From: Brachionus manjavacas
Lineage: Eukaryota; Rotifera; Eurotatoria; Ploima; Brachionidae
Assembly (NCBI GenBank): GCA_019054805.1
Contig: JAHQIY010000006.1
Coordinates: forward strand, 1,550,001 to 1,614,000
Reading direction: 5' to 3'
Length of the DNA stretch: 64,000 bases
Translations under genes and position numbers: made by a program
The notes under the pieces: generated by a model
Seen by the model: only the letters and a program-made list of their open reading frames with translations
Told to the model about the DNA's origin: nothing
Databases searched by the model: none
Shown here: piece by piece, positions 33,851-44,506 of the stretch
Numbering within the stretch: position 1 is the first letter of the stretch
Layout: each line of letters opens with the position of its first letter

Positions 33851-34070
33851 CCCTCTCACTCTTTGAAGGGCCCTACCCTTAGGATCATTTGACAGTAGGG
33901 ACTCCGCCATGCTTTAAGTAAAAGCTCTTTGTCCCTTATTATTCCTAAACCGTCCAAATTAGCCCCCAGGAATTTAATCTTTTGGACCGGGTTTAGTTCG
34001 GAATTTTTAGTATTTATCACCCAGCCTGTGTGTCGGTGTGTTGAATTAAATAAAGCAAACACAGATTTAA
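33850..34070 (-). pseudogene. Reverse transcriptase fragment of a DIRS- or Ty3-like retroelement
   Basis: The minus strand reads GWVINTKNSELNPVQKIKFL, then GANLDGLGI. N-x-x-K-S-x-L-x-P-x-Q-x-x-x-F-L-G is the conserved end of the reverse transcriptase in DIRS1 and Ty3-type elements. A stop and loss of similarity follow. Only about 65 codons remain. Confidence 0.55.
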
Positions 34071-34329
34071 GAAAATAAAAATAAAAAAATAAATGAGAGT
34101 GATGAGACGTTCGAAAATCGAAATGAAAATGATAATGAAACAGATAAATTCTAAATTCTAAAAATAAAACAAATACAGGCGGAGATCATACCGAAAATTA
34201 TGATAAAATCCTTAAGGTAAAATTTTATAAGAGTTTTTAAAAAAAAATTAAGATTTGATTCAAATTTATATTTTTAGAGTCAGAAAAAATTGTTGAAAAA
34301 AATTTGAGAGTAAGGTTGATAGAGTAAGT

Positions 34330-34821
34330 TTAGATCAGCGTGATCCCGAGAGATTCCGAAACCTACAGAGGTTGGTAAATTTTTATAGGCCTTTTTTTAT
34401 GAATTAACTGTAATATAAATTTTCAAAAAAGATACATGATGGAATTAATTTGGCCGCGTATGGTGAAACGCCTGCTAAGTTGGGTTTAAAAATATCACAG
34501 CATCTTTTTTCAGAAAAAGAGATGAGTGAATTCTTTTTACCTTACGACCCATTTAATCCACATGAAGCACCAGTGCACAACCGCTTAAAGCTAAAAGAAT
34601 TTTCACTAGAGAAAGTTGTGAAATTTTTAGGGATAATCTATTAATTATTGTTTTTTTAACGTAATTTAAATTTTAGAATTTTTAAAGAAGCAATTAAGAA
34701 TGGCTATCCACTCACTGAAAATGGACTGAAGCGGAACCGGCAGGAGACAATGAAAAGCGTTCAAAGTAAAGGACGTAAATTCCAATTTCAAAACGACCGA
34801 AAAAATTGTCCAAAAGACTAA
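34330..34821 (+). CDS. BEN-like domain protein, partial or decayed gene
   Basis: An exon ends DPERFRNLQRL before a GTAAAT donor (34374); the next begins IHDGINLAAYGETPAKLGL after AAAAAAG (34431). It continues LFSEKEMSEFFLP and NRLKLKEFSLEKVV. After a short gap an exon with IFKEAIKNGYPLTENGLKRN ends at TAA (34819-34821). The pattern (LF-x-x-E-E/x-M, a Lys-rich helix, a basic C-terminus) resembles BEN DNA-binding domains. The last splice junction does not keep frame with any canonical donor, and no clear start was found, so it may be a pseudogene or a transposon-borne gene. Confidence in coding is moderate, in the family low. Confidence 0.45.
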
Positions 34822-35859
34822 CAAATTAATTTTAAAAAATAAATATTTTTTGATCTAATAAATTCTATTTTTATCTATCAATTCGGGAAAATCTATAAAC
34901 CATGTGGCTTTAATAAATCAATTTTTAGAAGTGTTTTTTCAGCATTTGCAGAACGCTACTGGTAAAAAAAAAATTAAAACTGGTAAAAAAGAAAAATTAC
35001 ATGAAGAAAGAAATATAGAATTACTTACGATAACTAAATTCAATATTTAAATATCATTCTTTAAAATTTGTCTTTATCAATTTTAATATTTTAAATAATA
35101 GATTTTTTTTCAACTAAAAATTGAAGAAAAGACAAAAAAAATATTCAAATTCATTGAAGTTCATTCATTCAAATTTTTTTACAAGAAATGCTGTTAATTT
35201 AGAAATATTTAGTTAATTTATGTTATCAATCGATATTAACAAATTTTTTACTTATAGTTTTTAATTTTTCAATATAATAAACAAAATTTTTCAATTAATT
35301 AAATAGCCAAAAGAATTGCTCTTTTTTTATTTTTCTAATATTCCGACAGCGAAGCTTCAGGTGAGATCTTGTTATTTTGAAAGTTTCGACTTCCTTGTAT
35401 AAATAATAGTTACTTTACTTGAATTACTTTTTTATCAAAACTTTAAAACAATGATGCCGCAACAGAAATAAAATTTTAGTTAATAAAAAATTAATTTTTC
35501 TTATATTTTTTATTAAATTATTTTCGACGGTGCTTAAAATTGTGAGATTTATTAAAAACAAAAGATTTTTTGAAAATTAGCACGAAGTTTAGTAAAATAT
35601 TCTAAAAACAAATTGTATGGCTCGACTATTGATAAAATTAAATTGCTTTTAGAAATTTTAATATAAAATTTTTTTGTAAATATTTTTGCTTTTTTTATTT
35701 TTGGTCAAAATGTCAATTTCAAGCCTAAAATATGTTAGAAGCATAATTAATCTGCAGATAATGAGAAATGCCAATTTAATGAGATCTAATTAAATAATAC
35801 TGAGAATGTACGAACATTTGTTTTTTAATTTTCTTTAATTTTAAATTTTCTTATGTTTT
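34822..35859. other. AT-rich non-coding stretch
   Basis: No gene, repeat or RNA recognised. Confidence 0.4.
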
Positions 35860-36309
35860 TTTGTAACTTAGACTTTAAATAACAAATGATACAATCACAA
35901 AATGCTTCAGACAACACTTATTGACGTTTATAATTTATAAATTTTCATATTAAAATCGAATTTTTTCTTAAAACAACAAATTTATTATTTATTATATGGA
36001 AAATTCTTTTCTACATTCTGAATTAAAATTTAATCTTTTAAAAGATTTGTTTCTATTTATTTATTACTTTTTCAAAAAAAAAAACAATTAAAATTTAAAC
36101 ATAGTAATTATTGAGAATCGATCATTAAACAATGTAAAATCTCAAAAAATTTTCATTTTTGAGCTTTTAAATCATAAAAATGGAATTTCAATAGTTGAGA
36201 CCTCAAGGGGTTGTGAAGCTCATTTCAGTTCGATCATTTCATTTTTTTGAGTTGAAATGAATTTCACAACTCCTTGAAATCTCAATTCTCGCAGTTCCAT
36301 TTAATTGCT

Positions 36310-36850
36310 TAATTTAGTTGTAGTAGTAGAAGTGTAGAAGTAGTAAATGACCGCGAAGCGAGATTACACGCAGAGATGCCCCTAAAAGTGGTCGTCTCAA
36401 TTGATGTTGGTCGTATTTGATTTTAAAGGAGTCTACCATCTAATTTGCGACTATGTTATCTGGCAGTCCATTCTATGCATTTGCTGTCTGATTGATGAAG
36501 AAGTAATGTCTTTTCTGACAAGACGCCACTATCTCCGTAGTTGAGTTCTCTTCGTGTCTCTCGGAGCCGACCAATTTGGCTCGTTGCAACACTTTATGTC
36601 GTCTTTGCTATTGTTGACTGGATTATTGAATTAAGTCACCATGTTGTCGTCTTGTCTCCAGAGATGTAAGACCCATCCCCTCAAGTCGATGCCTTTCAAA
36701 GCAGTGGGGACTCTCGTTACTCTTCTCTGGACTTTTTCAAGGGTGTCAATATCTCTTTTGAGAAACAGGTACAAGCGGACACTGAAAACTCCAGATGCGG
36801 ACAAATGTAGGTGCGATAGAGAAGGGCCCATAGTTCCACGTCCCTAGACA
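36310..36850 (-). mobile_element. CR1-like LINE, 3' part
   Basis: The minus strand reads LEKVQRRVTRVPTALKG (about 36755-36705), then across frameshifts FFINQTANA, NGLPDNIVA and VDSFKIKYD. It ends in the CTACTACAACTA tail near 36315. It is richer in GC than its surroundings. Inside the MULE. Confidence 0.7.
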
Positions 36851-37239
36851 CGAAAATCTCTGCAATGTTTTGCAGGTTTTGCGAAAATCTCTACAAAATC
36901 TCTGCAATGTTTTGCAATTTTGCATATTTTAGGATTTAGCTAAGTTGCTTAAACATTAAGCATTTTATAAAACTAAATTATAAATTTTAGTTAAAGCATT
37001 ATTAAAGAGCTTTTATTTTTTCTTAATGACAAAAAACTATTTTTCGACTGACAAAATAATTTTTTTTACTGACAAATTTATTAATAAAAAAGTGACTAAT
37101 TATATTAAAGTTAGACAAAACAAGTTATTTTTCAATGACAAAAAAAAATTTAGTACGACAAAGCAATTCAAAAAAATAATAGCAAAATATAATTTTTGAT
37201 GACAAAAAGAGAATTATTGTAAAAATTAAACAATTTTAT

Positions 37240-37580
37240 TTTTTTTCATGGTCTACCAGATTTTTTTTCGGCGGCTCTTGAGCTACCATCGGTTCATCGG
37301 ATTGAATTGGGATCGTTACTTGTTCGTGGTTGCTTTTTTCAACATCTGTTAATGATTAACATTGGTCTCTATACTTGATCAATCTGATTGCGTTTTTTTT
37401 TCTGTATTAAAATCAGACATGAAATTTTGTTCAGGAAATTTCTTGAGCAAAATCATAAAAAATGCCCTTACCACACTTTTTTAAAGGAACAAAAACATCT
37501 GACTCATCATTCAGCATTTGAGTCGTCTTGGTGATTATTAGAGTGAAACTCTGGCAATAAAGAATCAGAACTAGACATTT
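37240..37580 (-). pseudogene. Decayed FLYWCH/AT-hook-type gene of the MULE
   Basis: The minus strand starts MSSSDSLLPEFHSNNHQDDS, then across a frameshift DESDVFVPLKKCG; further on come PIQSDEPMVAQEPPKK and, in another frame, KKKSGRP. The Ser/Asp-rich start, the P-rich acidic part and the GRP motif resemble the tail of the gene at 22354-22640. Several breaks. Assignment is tentative. Confidence 0.4.
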
Positions 37581-37611
37581 TTTAAAATTATAATGATTAA
37601 GGATTTTTTTT

Positions 37612-37770
37612 TTTTTATCTATTTGTTTTCTGTCCTGAGCTAGAGCTCCTTCAGAATAATTTATAAAAAGAAAAAAATATAAAATATAAATAAAAAAATT
37701 AAAAAAGAGTAAATTAGCATAAAAATTAGCTTAAAAAAATGTAAAAAAAGTTTAAAAGACATATATTGAA
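37612..37770 (-). mobile_element. LINE-A, 3' end only (copy 3)
   Basis: ATTTGTTTTCTGTCCTGAGC followed by TCCTTCAGAATAA and an A-rich tail, then GTTTAAAAGACATATATTGA. It matches 2560-2720 and 58915-59070. A severely truncated copy within the MULE. Confidence 0.75.
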
Positions 37771-38677
37771 AAATGATTAAGCAAAGATTTAAAAAACATA
37801 TATATTATATTTTATGAAAATTGATTGAAAATTAATTTTCAAAAAATAGTCAGTACAGATTAATCTGTACTGATTAATAATTTTAATAATTTTTTTTTCA
37901 TTTATTTATTTTATTTGTGAGTACATTAATTAATTTAGTCAGAAAAAATTTGTCAGCAAATAATTTATTTTTGTCAGAAGGTTAAATACACGCCTTATAA
38001 AAGTGTTTCTGAATTGAAATAATCGAATTGAAACTAACTTCCCAACCCCAGACCTCTAGTTGTCACAGAATAACCAATCTTGTAAGACCAAGAAATTTGT
38101 TAATTAAAGCTGTATGCATTCAGCTATAAAATAACCTATGTGTTATTTCTATAACTGATTTAAATGTCTATAGAATTATTTATTTTCGAATTTACGAAAT
38201 GATTACTTAATGAAATCGGATTTTTATTTTTTATATTAATATTTTGCTCACTATAAGATAAATGCATTGCGCCCGAAAAAATAAAATATGGCTTTTTTAG
38301 GTATTAAATATTAGTTCATACTATTAAAAAGTTTTAAATTCTAATAAGAATTCTTAGCTTAAATTCGAACATGTTGGCAAATACTCGATCAATTTCAGAA
38401 ATTCAATTTATTGAAAATTATTTTCCTTTTTTTCAGAAAATTAAAAGTCATCATTATTTAAATTATACATTTAAAAAAAAATAAGATAAGGAGTTATCTA
38501 GATCAATGAACAAATCTTTGAAAAAATAATTAGAAAATTTGTATTTTTTCTAATTTTTTTTCTATTTTATTTTTATTGACCAAAAGAAAGATTCAAAAAT
38601 AGATAAAAAAACTGACCTTTTGCAGATCATTTCAAAAATTAAATAAAATAAAATAAATTTAAAAAAAATCTTTTAGA

Positions 38678-40457
38678 ATGAACCAACATAGAGTTGCTAC
38701 TCCATCAAAAAGAGTATCACCATTATCTATTACCAATAAGGAAAAGGTTTTTTTGGACCCTGAAAATCAAAGAAAAAAGGAAAAACATGAGGTACAAGAG
38801 CTCTTAAAGAAATGTGTTAAAGAGTGGTGTGAAAACGCAAGCAGTCATGGATTTTCAAACATGATCAGAACTGACAGCTGGGTTATCAGAATCGTTTGGT
38901 TGATTCTAGTCCTACTTTTCATCGGATACTGCATTTTCTGTAATTGAAAATTAAATTTGATTGCCTTAAAAATTAAATTTTCTTAAAAAAGCTGTGGTTA
39001 CCATTATTTTGACTTATTTCAAATATGAAGTTGTGGTAAGCTACAAAATAGTTTCAGATTCACCATCGCCATTTCCCGCCATCACAATTTGCAATTTGAA
39101 TCCCTTTGACTTGGGTACTGATGATTATACAGGAACTTATTTGGAAAATGCTTTGATCAATAATTCAGTTAATTCAGTAATTCAGTTATCAACAAACGAT
39201 ACTGCAATTTTGAAGGTTGACGAGATAAGAAGTATTTTAAAAGCCCATGCAACAGCAGATAAAAATTTGACTTCTGATGATCTAAAAAAAAAAGGCTTCA
39301 CAATTGACACAATGCTAATCAGTTGTTTTTACAATAATGAAGAATGCAGTTTGGAAAAGTTCCACTGGTTTAGAGATAATGACTATGGAAATTGCTATAC
39401 TTTTAACGATTTATTTGATGGGGATAACCAAAAAGTAGAAAGCTTGAAAACAAGCAAATCGGGTCCTGAAAATGGTTTGAAAATGGAAATTTTTGTAGGA
39501 CTTGCTGGAATACAAGACTTTTTCGCAATAAAAAAAGGAATCAAAGTAGTAATTCATGAACGAGGTGTAAGGCCTATTCTTAAGTATGATGGTATAGAAG
39601 TATCACCCGGAGCAGCTGTAAATATTGCTGTGTCAAGAACTAATTTTTCCAAGCAGCCTTTACCTTTTAGTTCTTGCAAAAAAGATCCCGATAATTTACT
39701 ATCTTCTGATTCTGAGTATCACAAAAGAACACTTTCTATATCAAGATATTATCAAAAACTTTGCTATGAAATATGCTTGCAGTATGAACAAATAATTCCC
39801 AATTGCCAGTGTGCCGATCCAAGTATTCCAATAGTTAATTCCAATCTTACAATTTGTAATAATGCAAAAAGCTTAAAATGTGTAAAAGAACAAAGAGATT
39901 CTTTTGATTCAAGCAAAAATATTGATGAATTTTGTGGTAGATTTTGTCCAGATGATTGTGACCAAATGATTTACTCAACAAGCATTAGTCAAACAAGCTA
40001 TCCCACTGATTACTATGCTGCTATTTTAAGTGAACAAAGCAGTCTAATTTCTAAATTTAATCCTCCAGTATTATTCAGTCCATCAGATAACACATTGACC
40101 CAATCAACTACTACAGTAGCTTCAAAAGTGGTCATTCAATCAAATACTACGACTACTCCTAATCCTAGTTCAAGCACTACGCGAAGCCATCATAGGCCTC
40201 AAATATCAGATTTGGTTTCTTCAGTGGCTATGGTTTCAATTTTCTACGATGAACTACGATATACTTTTATTCAAGAATCGCCAGCATTGAATTTTGAAAC
40301 ACTTTTGGGTTTAATGGGTGGACAATTTGGTTTATTCATGGGAGCCAGTTTCCTGAGCTTTGCAGAAATAGTGGAGATGGTTATAAATTTAATCAGAGCT
40401 TATGCTAAATACAAGAATCAAAAAAAAATACTCAGATTAAAGTTTCAACTTAATTAG
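38678..40457 (+). CDS. DEG/ENaC family sodium channel subunit 1, two exons
   Basis: Exons 38678-38939 and 38992-40457 join across a 52-nt GT-AG intron to 575 residues. Channels of this family are trimeric, amiloride-sensitive cation channels in the plasma membrane, gated by peptides, acid or mechanical force. The HG gating motif is at residues 57-58. TM1 is about 68-95, followed by FPAITICN (115-122), a large Cys-rich extracellular domain, then TM2 with the GAS selectivity filter at 538-540 and a short basic cytosolic tail. The intron falls within TM1. A Thr/Ser-rich stretch (about residues 450-490) sits shortly before TM2, where the family has no such insert. The ligand cannot be told from sequence. 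A decayed relative lies just upstream. Confidence 0.95.
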
Positions 40458-41029
40458 AAAAGTTTTTGCAACTTTTTAATTTAATAATTTTTTCTTGAAT
40501 TGATTTTAAAAAATTTAGAATTTTAATTCTAGAACATTAAGAAAAAAATTACACGTGTACAGATGGTCAATATAAAAACTTGACAATTTACAAAACTTGT
40601 GAAAAAAAATTTTCTCTCGGAAATATAAGAAACTTAAAATTTTAAAATAAATTTGTTTATTTTTTCAAGATTAATAAAGCAATTCAAAAGATATATTTCA
40701 AATGAAAATTTTAAGCTTAATTAATTTTTTTATAAATATTTTTTAAGTTTTACAATTCATATTTTTAAATTTTGATCCCTCGTTCGATAATGCTGCACCA
40801 CAAATTAAGACACGCTTTTGAACCATGAACCAAAGCAAATCTCGTCCATGCTTAAACATTTTTGATTAAGAACGTATGGTCTAATAGTATTATCAAGGGT
40901 TTAGAGCCCCATCAAACTCTGAAATACTAAATTTAATGCGTCATCAAGACTTAAAGTTTAAGACAAAAAATAAAAAAAATCGAAATATAAAAAATAAATT
41001 TTTTTAATATTTTAATTTTCCTAATTCTT
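40458..41029. other. AT-rich stretch 3' of channel gene 1
   Basis: The first 300 bp are plain 3' flank. Between 40790 and 41035 TGCTGCACCA occurs twice (about 40791 and 41032). No gene seen. Confidence 0.4.
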
Positions 41030-41350
41030 GGTGCTGCACCAAATGCATAGTAAAAAAAATTATTATTTTTGCCTCATTTTCAACATTCGCGTGGAGGTCC
41101 ACAACATCAATCTATGGCTCAATCACATTTATTTGTGATTTCAATACATCAATCTAGGCCTGAACAACATCGTGTTTGTTAACAAAATATTGACGAAAAC
41201 TGCCAGGTACCTTTTTTTTTCCTGGTCGAGACCTTAGTACAGATTTTGCTGGCCTTTCATCACTAAGAGGGAGACAAAACAATTCACTTGCTTTATACAA
41301 ATGAGCACACATTGCGTAGGCTAAATACCATCTACAAAAACAAGTTTTAT
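41030..41350 (-). pseudogene. MULE transposase fragment with SWIM-like Cys/His motif
   Basis: The minus strand near 41340-41205 reads CRWYLAYAMCAHLYKASEL, then PAKSVLRSRPGKKRYLA. C-R-W-x-L-x-x-x-x-C-x-H-L is the SWIM zinc-binding motif at the C-terminus of MULE transposases, and R-P-G-K-K resembles the basic tail that follows. The rest is lost. Confidence 0.55.
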
Positions 41351-41379
41351 TTAAAGGGTCGATTAATAAAGTGAGGTTA

Positions 41380-41510
41380 GATCTGGTTTAATTTTTTGTG
41401 TTGAATTACAAAATGTATCCAATGTTGAAATAACATTGAAAAAGTGAGATGTTTCAAATATTCTATTCAGTTTCAAAAAAAAATAACATTAAGTTAATAT
41501 TGCAAACATG
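41380..41510 (+). repeat. Dispersed repeat R1, copy 3 (partial)
   Basis: TTGAATTACAAAATGTATCC, AACATTGAAAAAGTGAGATG and AAGTTAATATTGCAAACATG match 19990-20110. The similarity stops after 41507. Confidence 0.6.
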
Positions 41511-41702
41511 AAAAACTTGTTTTTATTTAATAATTTTGACTTCGGGTTTGTGAAATGATGATCCTATGAAAATAATATTTGTAGTTTAAAAAACTATCTA
41601 CGGTCTGTTTTCCATTTTTTATCAATTGAATTTTTGTTAAATGCATCAAATAAACGTCAATTATCTCTTGAGTCAAAATTTTATAAAAAAAACAAAGTCT
41701 TT

Positions 41703-41800
41703 CGGGTCTTGTCAGTTAGATAAACCATAGTTCACCATAGTTCATAGTTAATCGAACAATTCTTGTTCACAGGTTTGGTGAACTAGTTCACCTACAGCGG
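41703..41800. repeat. Merlin-like terminal repeat relic
   Basis: GGGTCTTGTCAGTTAGATAA, then TTCTTGTTCACAGGTTTGGT, resembles the complement of the right end at 8195-8250 (GGACTTGTCGGTTAGGTGAA, TTCTTGTTCTCAGATTTTGT). Probably one arm of the same element family. Confidence 0.45.
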
Positions 41801-41833
41801 TTCTAATAAAATCTTAACGCCTTTCGACCGGCC

Positions 41834-41943
41834 GGCCAAGGTGTTGGGCCATGTCAGCCAGCTTTATCGGCCTAGTCGGTCAAGGTGTTTGACCATGTCG
41901 GCCAAGATGTTAGGCCATGTCAGCCAGCCTTATCGGCCTAAAT
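41834..41943. repeat. GC-rich minisatellite, five 22-bp units
   Basis: Units start at 41834, 41856, 41878, 41900 and 41922. Units 1, 3 and 4 are of type GGCCAAGGTGTTGGGCCATG plus TC; units 2 and 5 are of type AGCCAGCTTTATCGGCCTAG plus TC. So the true period may be 44 bp with variants. GGCC...GGCC half-palindromes occur in each unit. The array is strikingly GC-rich for this window. Confidence 0.85.
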
Positions 41944-42399
41944 TAACAAAGATTTAAATTGATGTTACCTTTTATTTTTAATATTGAATTTGGAAATTCA
42001 ATTTAATTTTAGATAATAAAAAAAATTCTTCTATATATTATTTTGTTTATCTTTTTAATTTATTTTATTAAGTAATTAATTTAGTTTTGTTTCAAAAAGT
42101 TTATTCATTTGACCAGTCTCCTTTGTTATTCGCTACTATTGTTAAAACTTTTTTAGAATGTACGACAATTTTCTACAATTTTAAGCACTCAGATTTGTCT
42201 CAAGTTCTTTAATTGATTCAGTCAGTTCTTCTAAATTTCTGCATTGTTTTTTTCTGCAGCTAATTCTTATCGACTGATTTTGGTTTCTAAACACGGGAAT
42301 AAGTAAAATTCCAATATATACTTAAAACCATATTGGTTTAAGTTTGATGTAAAAAGCTTTTTTAATATCTATTTAGAAATATTTTGATAACGTAGAAAA

Positions 42400-43335
42400 T
42401 CTTACACAAAATTTTGTCGGTTATTATCAACTTATCGCGGCCCAAACATTCACCTTTATTGAACTCTTTTCCCTTATTCCATCACAGCTTGGTTTTTAAG
42501 TTTTTTCTCGAAAATAGTATAATGAAAACGTGTTTATTTCTAAATTTTGTCTCATCGGCCAAAATAAATCGATTCAATGTCGCATGATTTATATCTTTTG
42601 GCAAAATCTTATCTTTGCCTCATTTTCATTTGATTTAAATTTGGCCTTGCCCGAGCCCTTCTTTATAAATTACCCAGTTCTATTAATCAAAAAGAATAAT
42701 TATTTTTTAAAATATATGATCTCAGTTAATTAAAATTTTTTTGTCTATTTGTAGGCAAGAATTCAATGATTTCACCAATTGTAGGCTAACATTCTACAAT
42801 TTTAGCTTTAAATTTCGAATTAAAAGCATTTAAATCTTAAAGAATTATGAAAATATTTATTTTTCCGATAATTGCAAATGGTTGATATGCTTAAAAGTAC
42901 AGAAAAAAAACTCTTCGGATTTCAAGAGAAATTTCCCGTGCATTTTTAAACACATTCGAAGTTTTTATTTGGTTCTATTATATAAATTATTTTGTTTAAA
43001 TATTTCGAATAATTTTCTTAACCAAAAATTACTCGGATAAATTCTCTAATCACAGGAGTTACTTTTCGAGAAATTCCATATCTTCGAACGAAATATCCTA
43101 AATAAAGGCGATTATTTTTTTGTTTTAGACGAAATTGACTTGCTCTGATTGCCTTTTTAAAATTTATAAAATTAAATATTAAAATTTCTTTTTTTAATTA
43201 CCTTAGTTTTGGAACAATTTCTTCAGGATACAATTTGGGTGCATTTTCACGAATTGCTGTTGCTTTTAGCCCCTTCAAACTTTACCTTTCTATTAAATGT
43301 GATATTTTCTTCATTGTTTCTCTAGGAAAGTTCAT
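42400..43335 (-). pseudogene. Second Tc1/mariner-like transposase, decayed
   Basis: On the minus strand an ATG at 43335 opens MNFPRETMKKISHLIER then a stop, and continues KGLKATAIRENAPKLYPEEI to a GTAATT donor at 43201. The next exon (from 43152) reads SQFRLKQKNNRLYLGYFVRR, then YGISRKVTPVIREFIRV. Farther on come NRFILADETKF (first catalytic Asp) and, across a frameshift, KVNVWAAIS near 42435. These are Tc1/mariner landmarks, but from a lineage different from the intact element. Stops and frameshifts show it is dead. Confidence 0.6.
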
Positions 43336-43389
43336 TTTCTATAATCAAAATTTAGATTATCAAAAATCAATATATCGACATCATCAACA

Positions 43390-43581
43390 ATGCCACCAAA
43401 GAGAGTTGAAACCAAAAATTGCATTCTAGTTATTATGTCGCCCTCGATCTACGCACACCAACGCCCAGAAAGTTTTGCCACTGAACTGTTGCAACGCATC
43501 ACAAAGAAGGGCACACGCGTAGCTGATGTGCATGCTTACGCCGCATACAGCCTTCACTTTAAGCATACATATCACAAGTGA
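43390..43581 (+). CDS. Small unidentified ORF, 63 codons, GC-rich
   Basis: ATG at 43390 to TGA at 43579-43581. Composition is unlike its surroundings: third positions are often G or C, and the stretch from 43430 to 43570 is roughly half GC. The product starts MPPKRVETKNCILVIMSPSI and has no motif that I recognise. It directly follows the start of the decayed transposase on the other strand. It may be an exon of a lost retroelement, a young insertion or a short gene. No upstream or downstream exon was found. Confidence 0.35.
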   Translation: MPPKRVETKNCILVIMSPSIYAHQRPESFATELLQRITKKGTRVADVHAYAAYSLHFKHTYHK

Positions 43582-43784
43582 ATTATATGTGGATCGAATG
43601 AAACAAGAAAACATTATTCAACTACACTTCTATTCTATACTTTAGGCCTTACTAAAACTCGACCGAATCGATTAGATCGGCCGATTTCATATTACCTTTT
43701 TTAGATAAATAAAAGTATTCGAACCATCAGACTTAAGTCCAAGCTAACAACCCAGAACTAAACCAAACCTAAACCAAAGGATAG

Positions 43785-44184
43785 AATACTAATACGCATA
43801 ATGAAAATCAGGCAAATATTGAAAAAGCTCCGGGTAGAATAACAAATTATCTGGGAGCAGTTTGTAATATTCCAAAAGAGGACTGCAAGGATTTTGGATA
43901 TTTTGAAAAAGTAAGAATTTTATTAATTTTAATTTATTTAAATTAATTTTTAAAAAAAGTTTGAAATCAATGGTATGGTTTCGGTTTTTTTATACAACCC
44001 AAAAAAAAAATTTGAAGTTCAAGCTGATTTTTTAAATAAAAGCATGAAAAGCGAAAAGTCAGGAATAGTGATATTGGAGGCTGATGAATTTCGACCCGAG
44101 AATGAAGTTAATTCCGGCCGTCGGACTTTCGGAATTTCTATTATAGTCGGACTTTTCTTATTAATCATTTTCAAACTGAATTAA
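43785..44184 (+). CDS. Putative tail-anchored or C-terminal-TM protein, last two exons
   Basis: Exon 43785-43910 follows an AAAGGATAG acceptor and ends before GTAAGAATTT; exon 43960-44184 follows TAAAAAAAG and ends at TAA. They join in phase 0. The text runs NEKAPGR-like (NIEKAPGRITNYLGAVC), NIPKEDCKDFGYFEKFEING and MVSVFLYNPKKKFEVQADF, and ends with a hydrophobic helix, ISIIVGLFLLIIF, and a short KLN tail. So the C-terminus is a single membrane anchor. No family is recognised. 5' exons were not located, so it is partial. The gene converges on the glycosyltransferase gene. Confidence 0.5.
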
Positions 44185-44219
44185 TTACAAATTGTAAAAA
44201 AAATCGAAAATTTATGGAA

Positions 44220-44345
44220 AAACTTTTGGAGATCGGATTAAAATCTGCCGATCTCCAAAAGTCTAATGTAACAAGTAGTGCTAATGTGACAAGTAGGACT
44301 CTTCGTCATTGACATTCACGTATTCTGCATCTACGTGAATGTCAA
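44220..44345. repeat. Two hairpins and a short direct repeat between convergent genes
   Basis: ACTTTTGGAGATCGG (44222) pairs with CCGATCTCCAAAAGT (44248-44262). TGACATTCACGTA (44310) pairs with TACGTGAATGTCA (44331-44343). Between them TAATGTAACAAGTAG and TAATGTGACAAGTAG are direct repeats 18 bp apart. This may affect 3'-end formation of either gene, or be the ends of small elements. Confidence 0.7.
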
Positions 44346-44506
44346 ATAATTTTTTTATAATTTTTTCTGAACGAGCGGAACAGTCTCGGTACAGAAAACA
44401 AATAAATAAAAAAAACAGCGTCATAAAATTAATAAAAAAAGTACACGAAAAATTTACCTTAATAAGAATCAAATTTAAAAAAAAAACTGAAGTTGTGTTG
44501 AAGTTA

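Larger units (their letters stand above)
36207..38049 (-). mobile_element. MULE-type transposon inserted in the channel pseudogene
   Basis: Left end GGGGTTGTGAAGCTCATTTC and right end ACTAACTTCCCAACCCC are inverted, and similarity extends about 40 bp (TTCGATCATTTCA against TGAAATAATCGAA). AGACCTCAA (36198-36206) and AGACCTCTA (38050-38058) form a 9-bp duplication with one change, the size made by Mutator-like elements. It contains a decayed AT-hook gene (37240-37580, minus) plus two LINE fragments. Confidence 0.75.
35860..38180 (+). pseudogene. DEG/ENaC pseudogene (5' part and upstream region), split by a MULE
   Basis: 35870-36204 matches the 5' flank and start region of DEG/ENaC gene 2 (55575-55945): AAATAACAAATGATACAATC, ATGCTTCAGACAACA, CATTTTTGAGCTT, then GTTGAGACCTC. 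The match resumes at 38051 with GACCTCTAGTTGTCAC, reading TSSCHRITNLVRPRNLLIKA versus TSSCHGIPNFVREKNWLIKI in gene 2, and then hits a stop. Only the first ~40 codons and the upstream region remain. The gap is a transposon with a 9-bp duplication. Confidence 0.8.

Noticed and set aside
36641..36847. 68-codon plus-strand open frame
   Set aside because: Antisense of a CR1-like fragment whose minus-strand LEKVQRRVTR motif is recognisable.
44220..44345. Hairpins considered as bacterial-type terminators
   Set aside because: All genes here are eukaryotic in structure (introns, AATAAA signals); listed as hairpins only.
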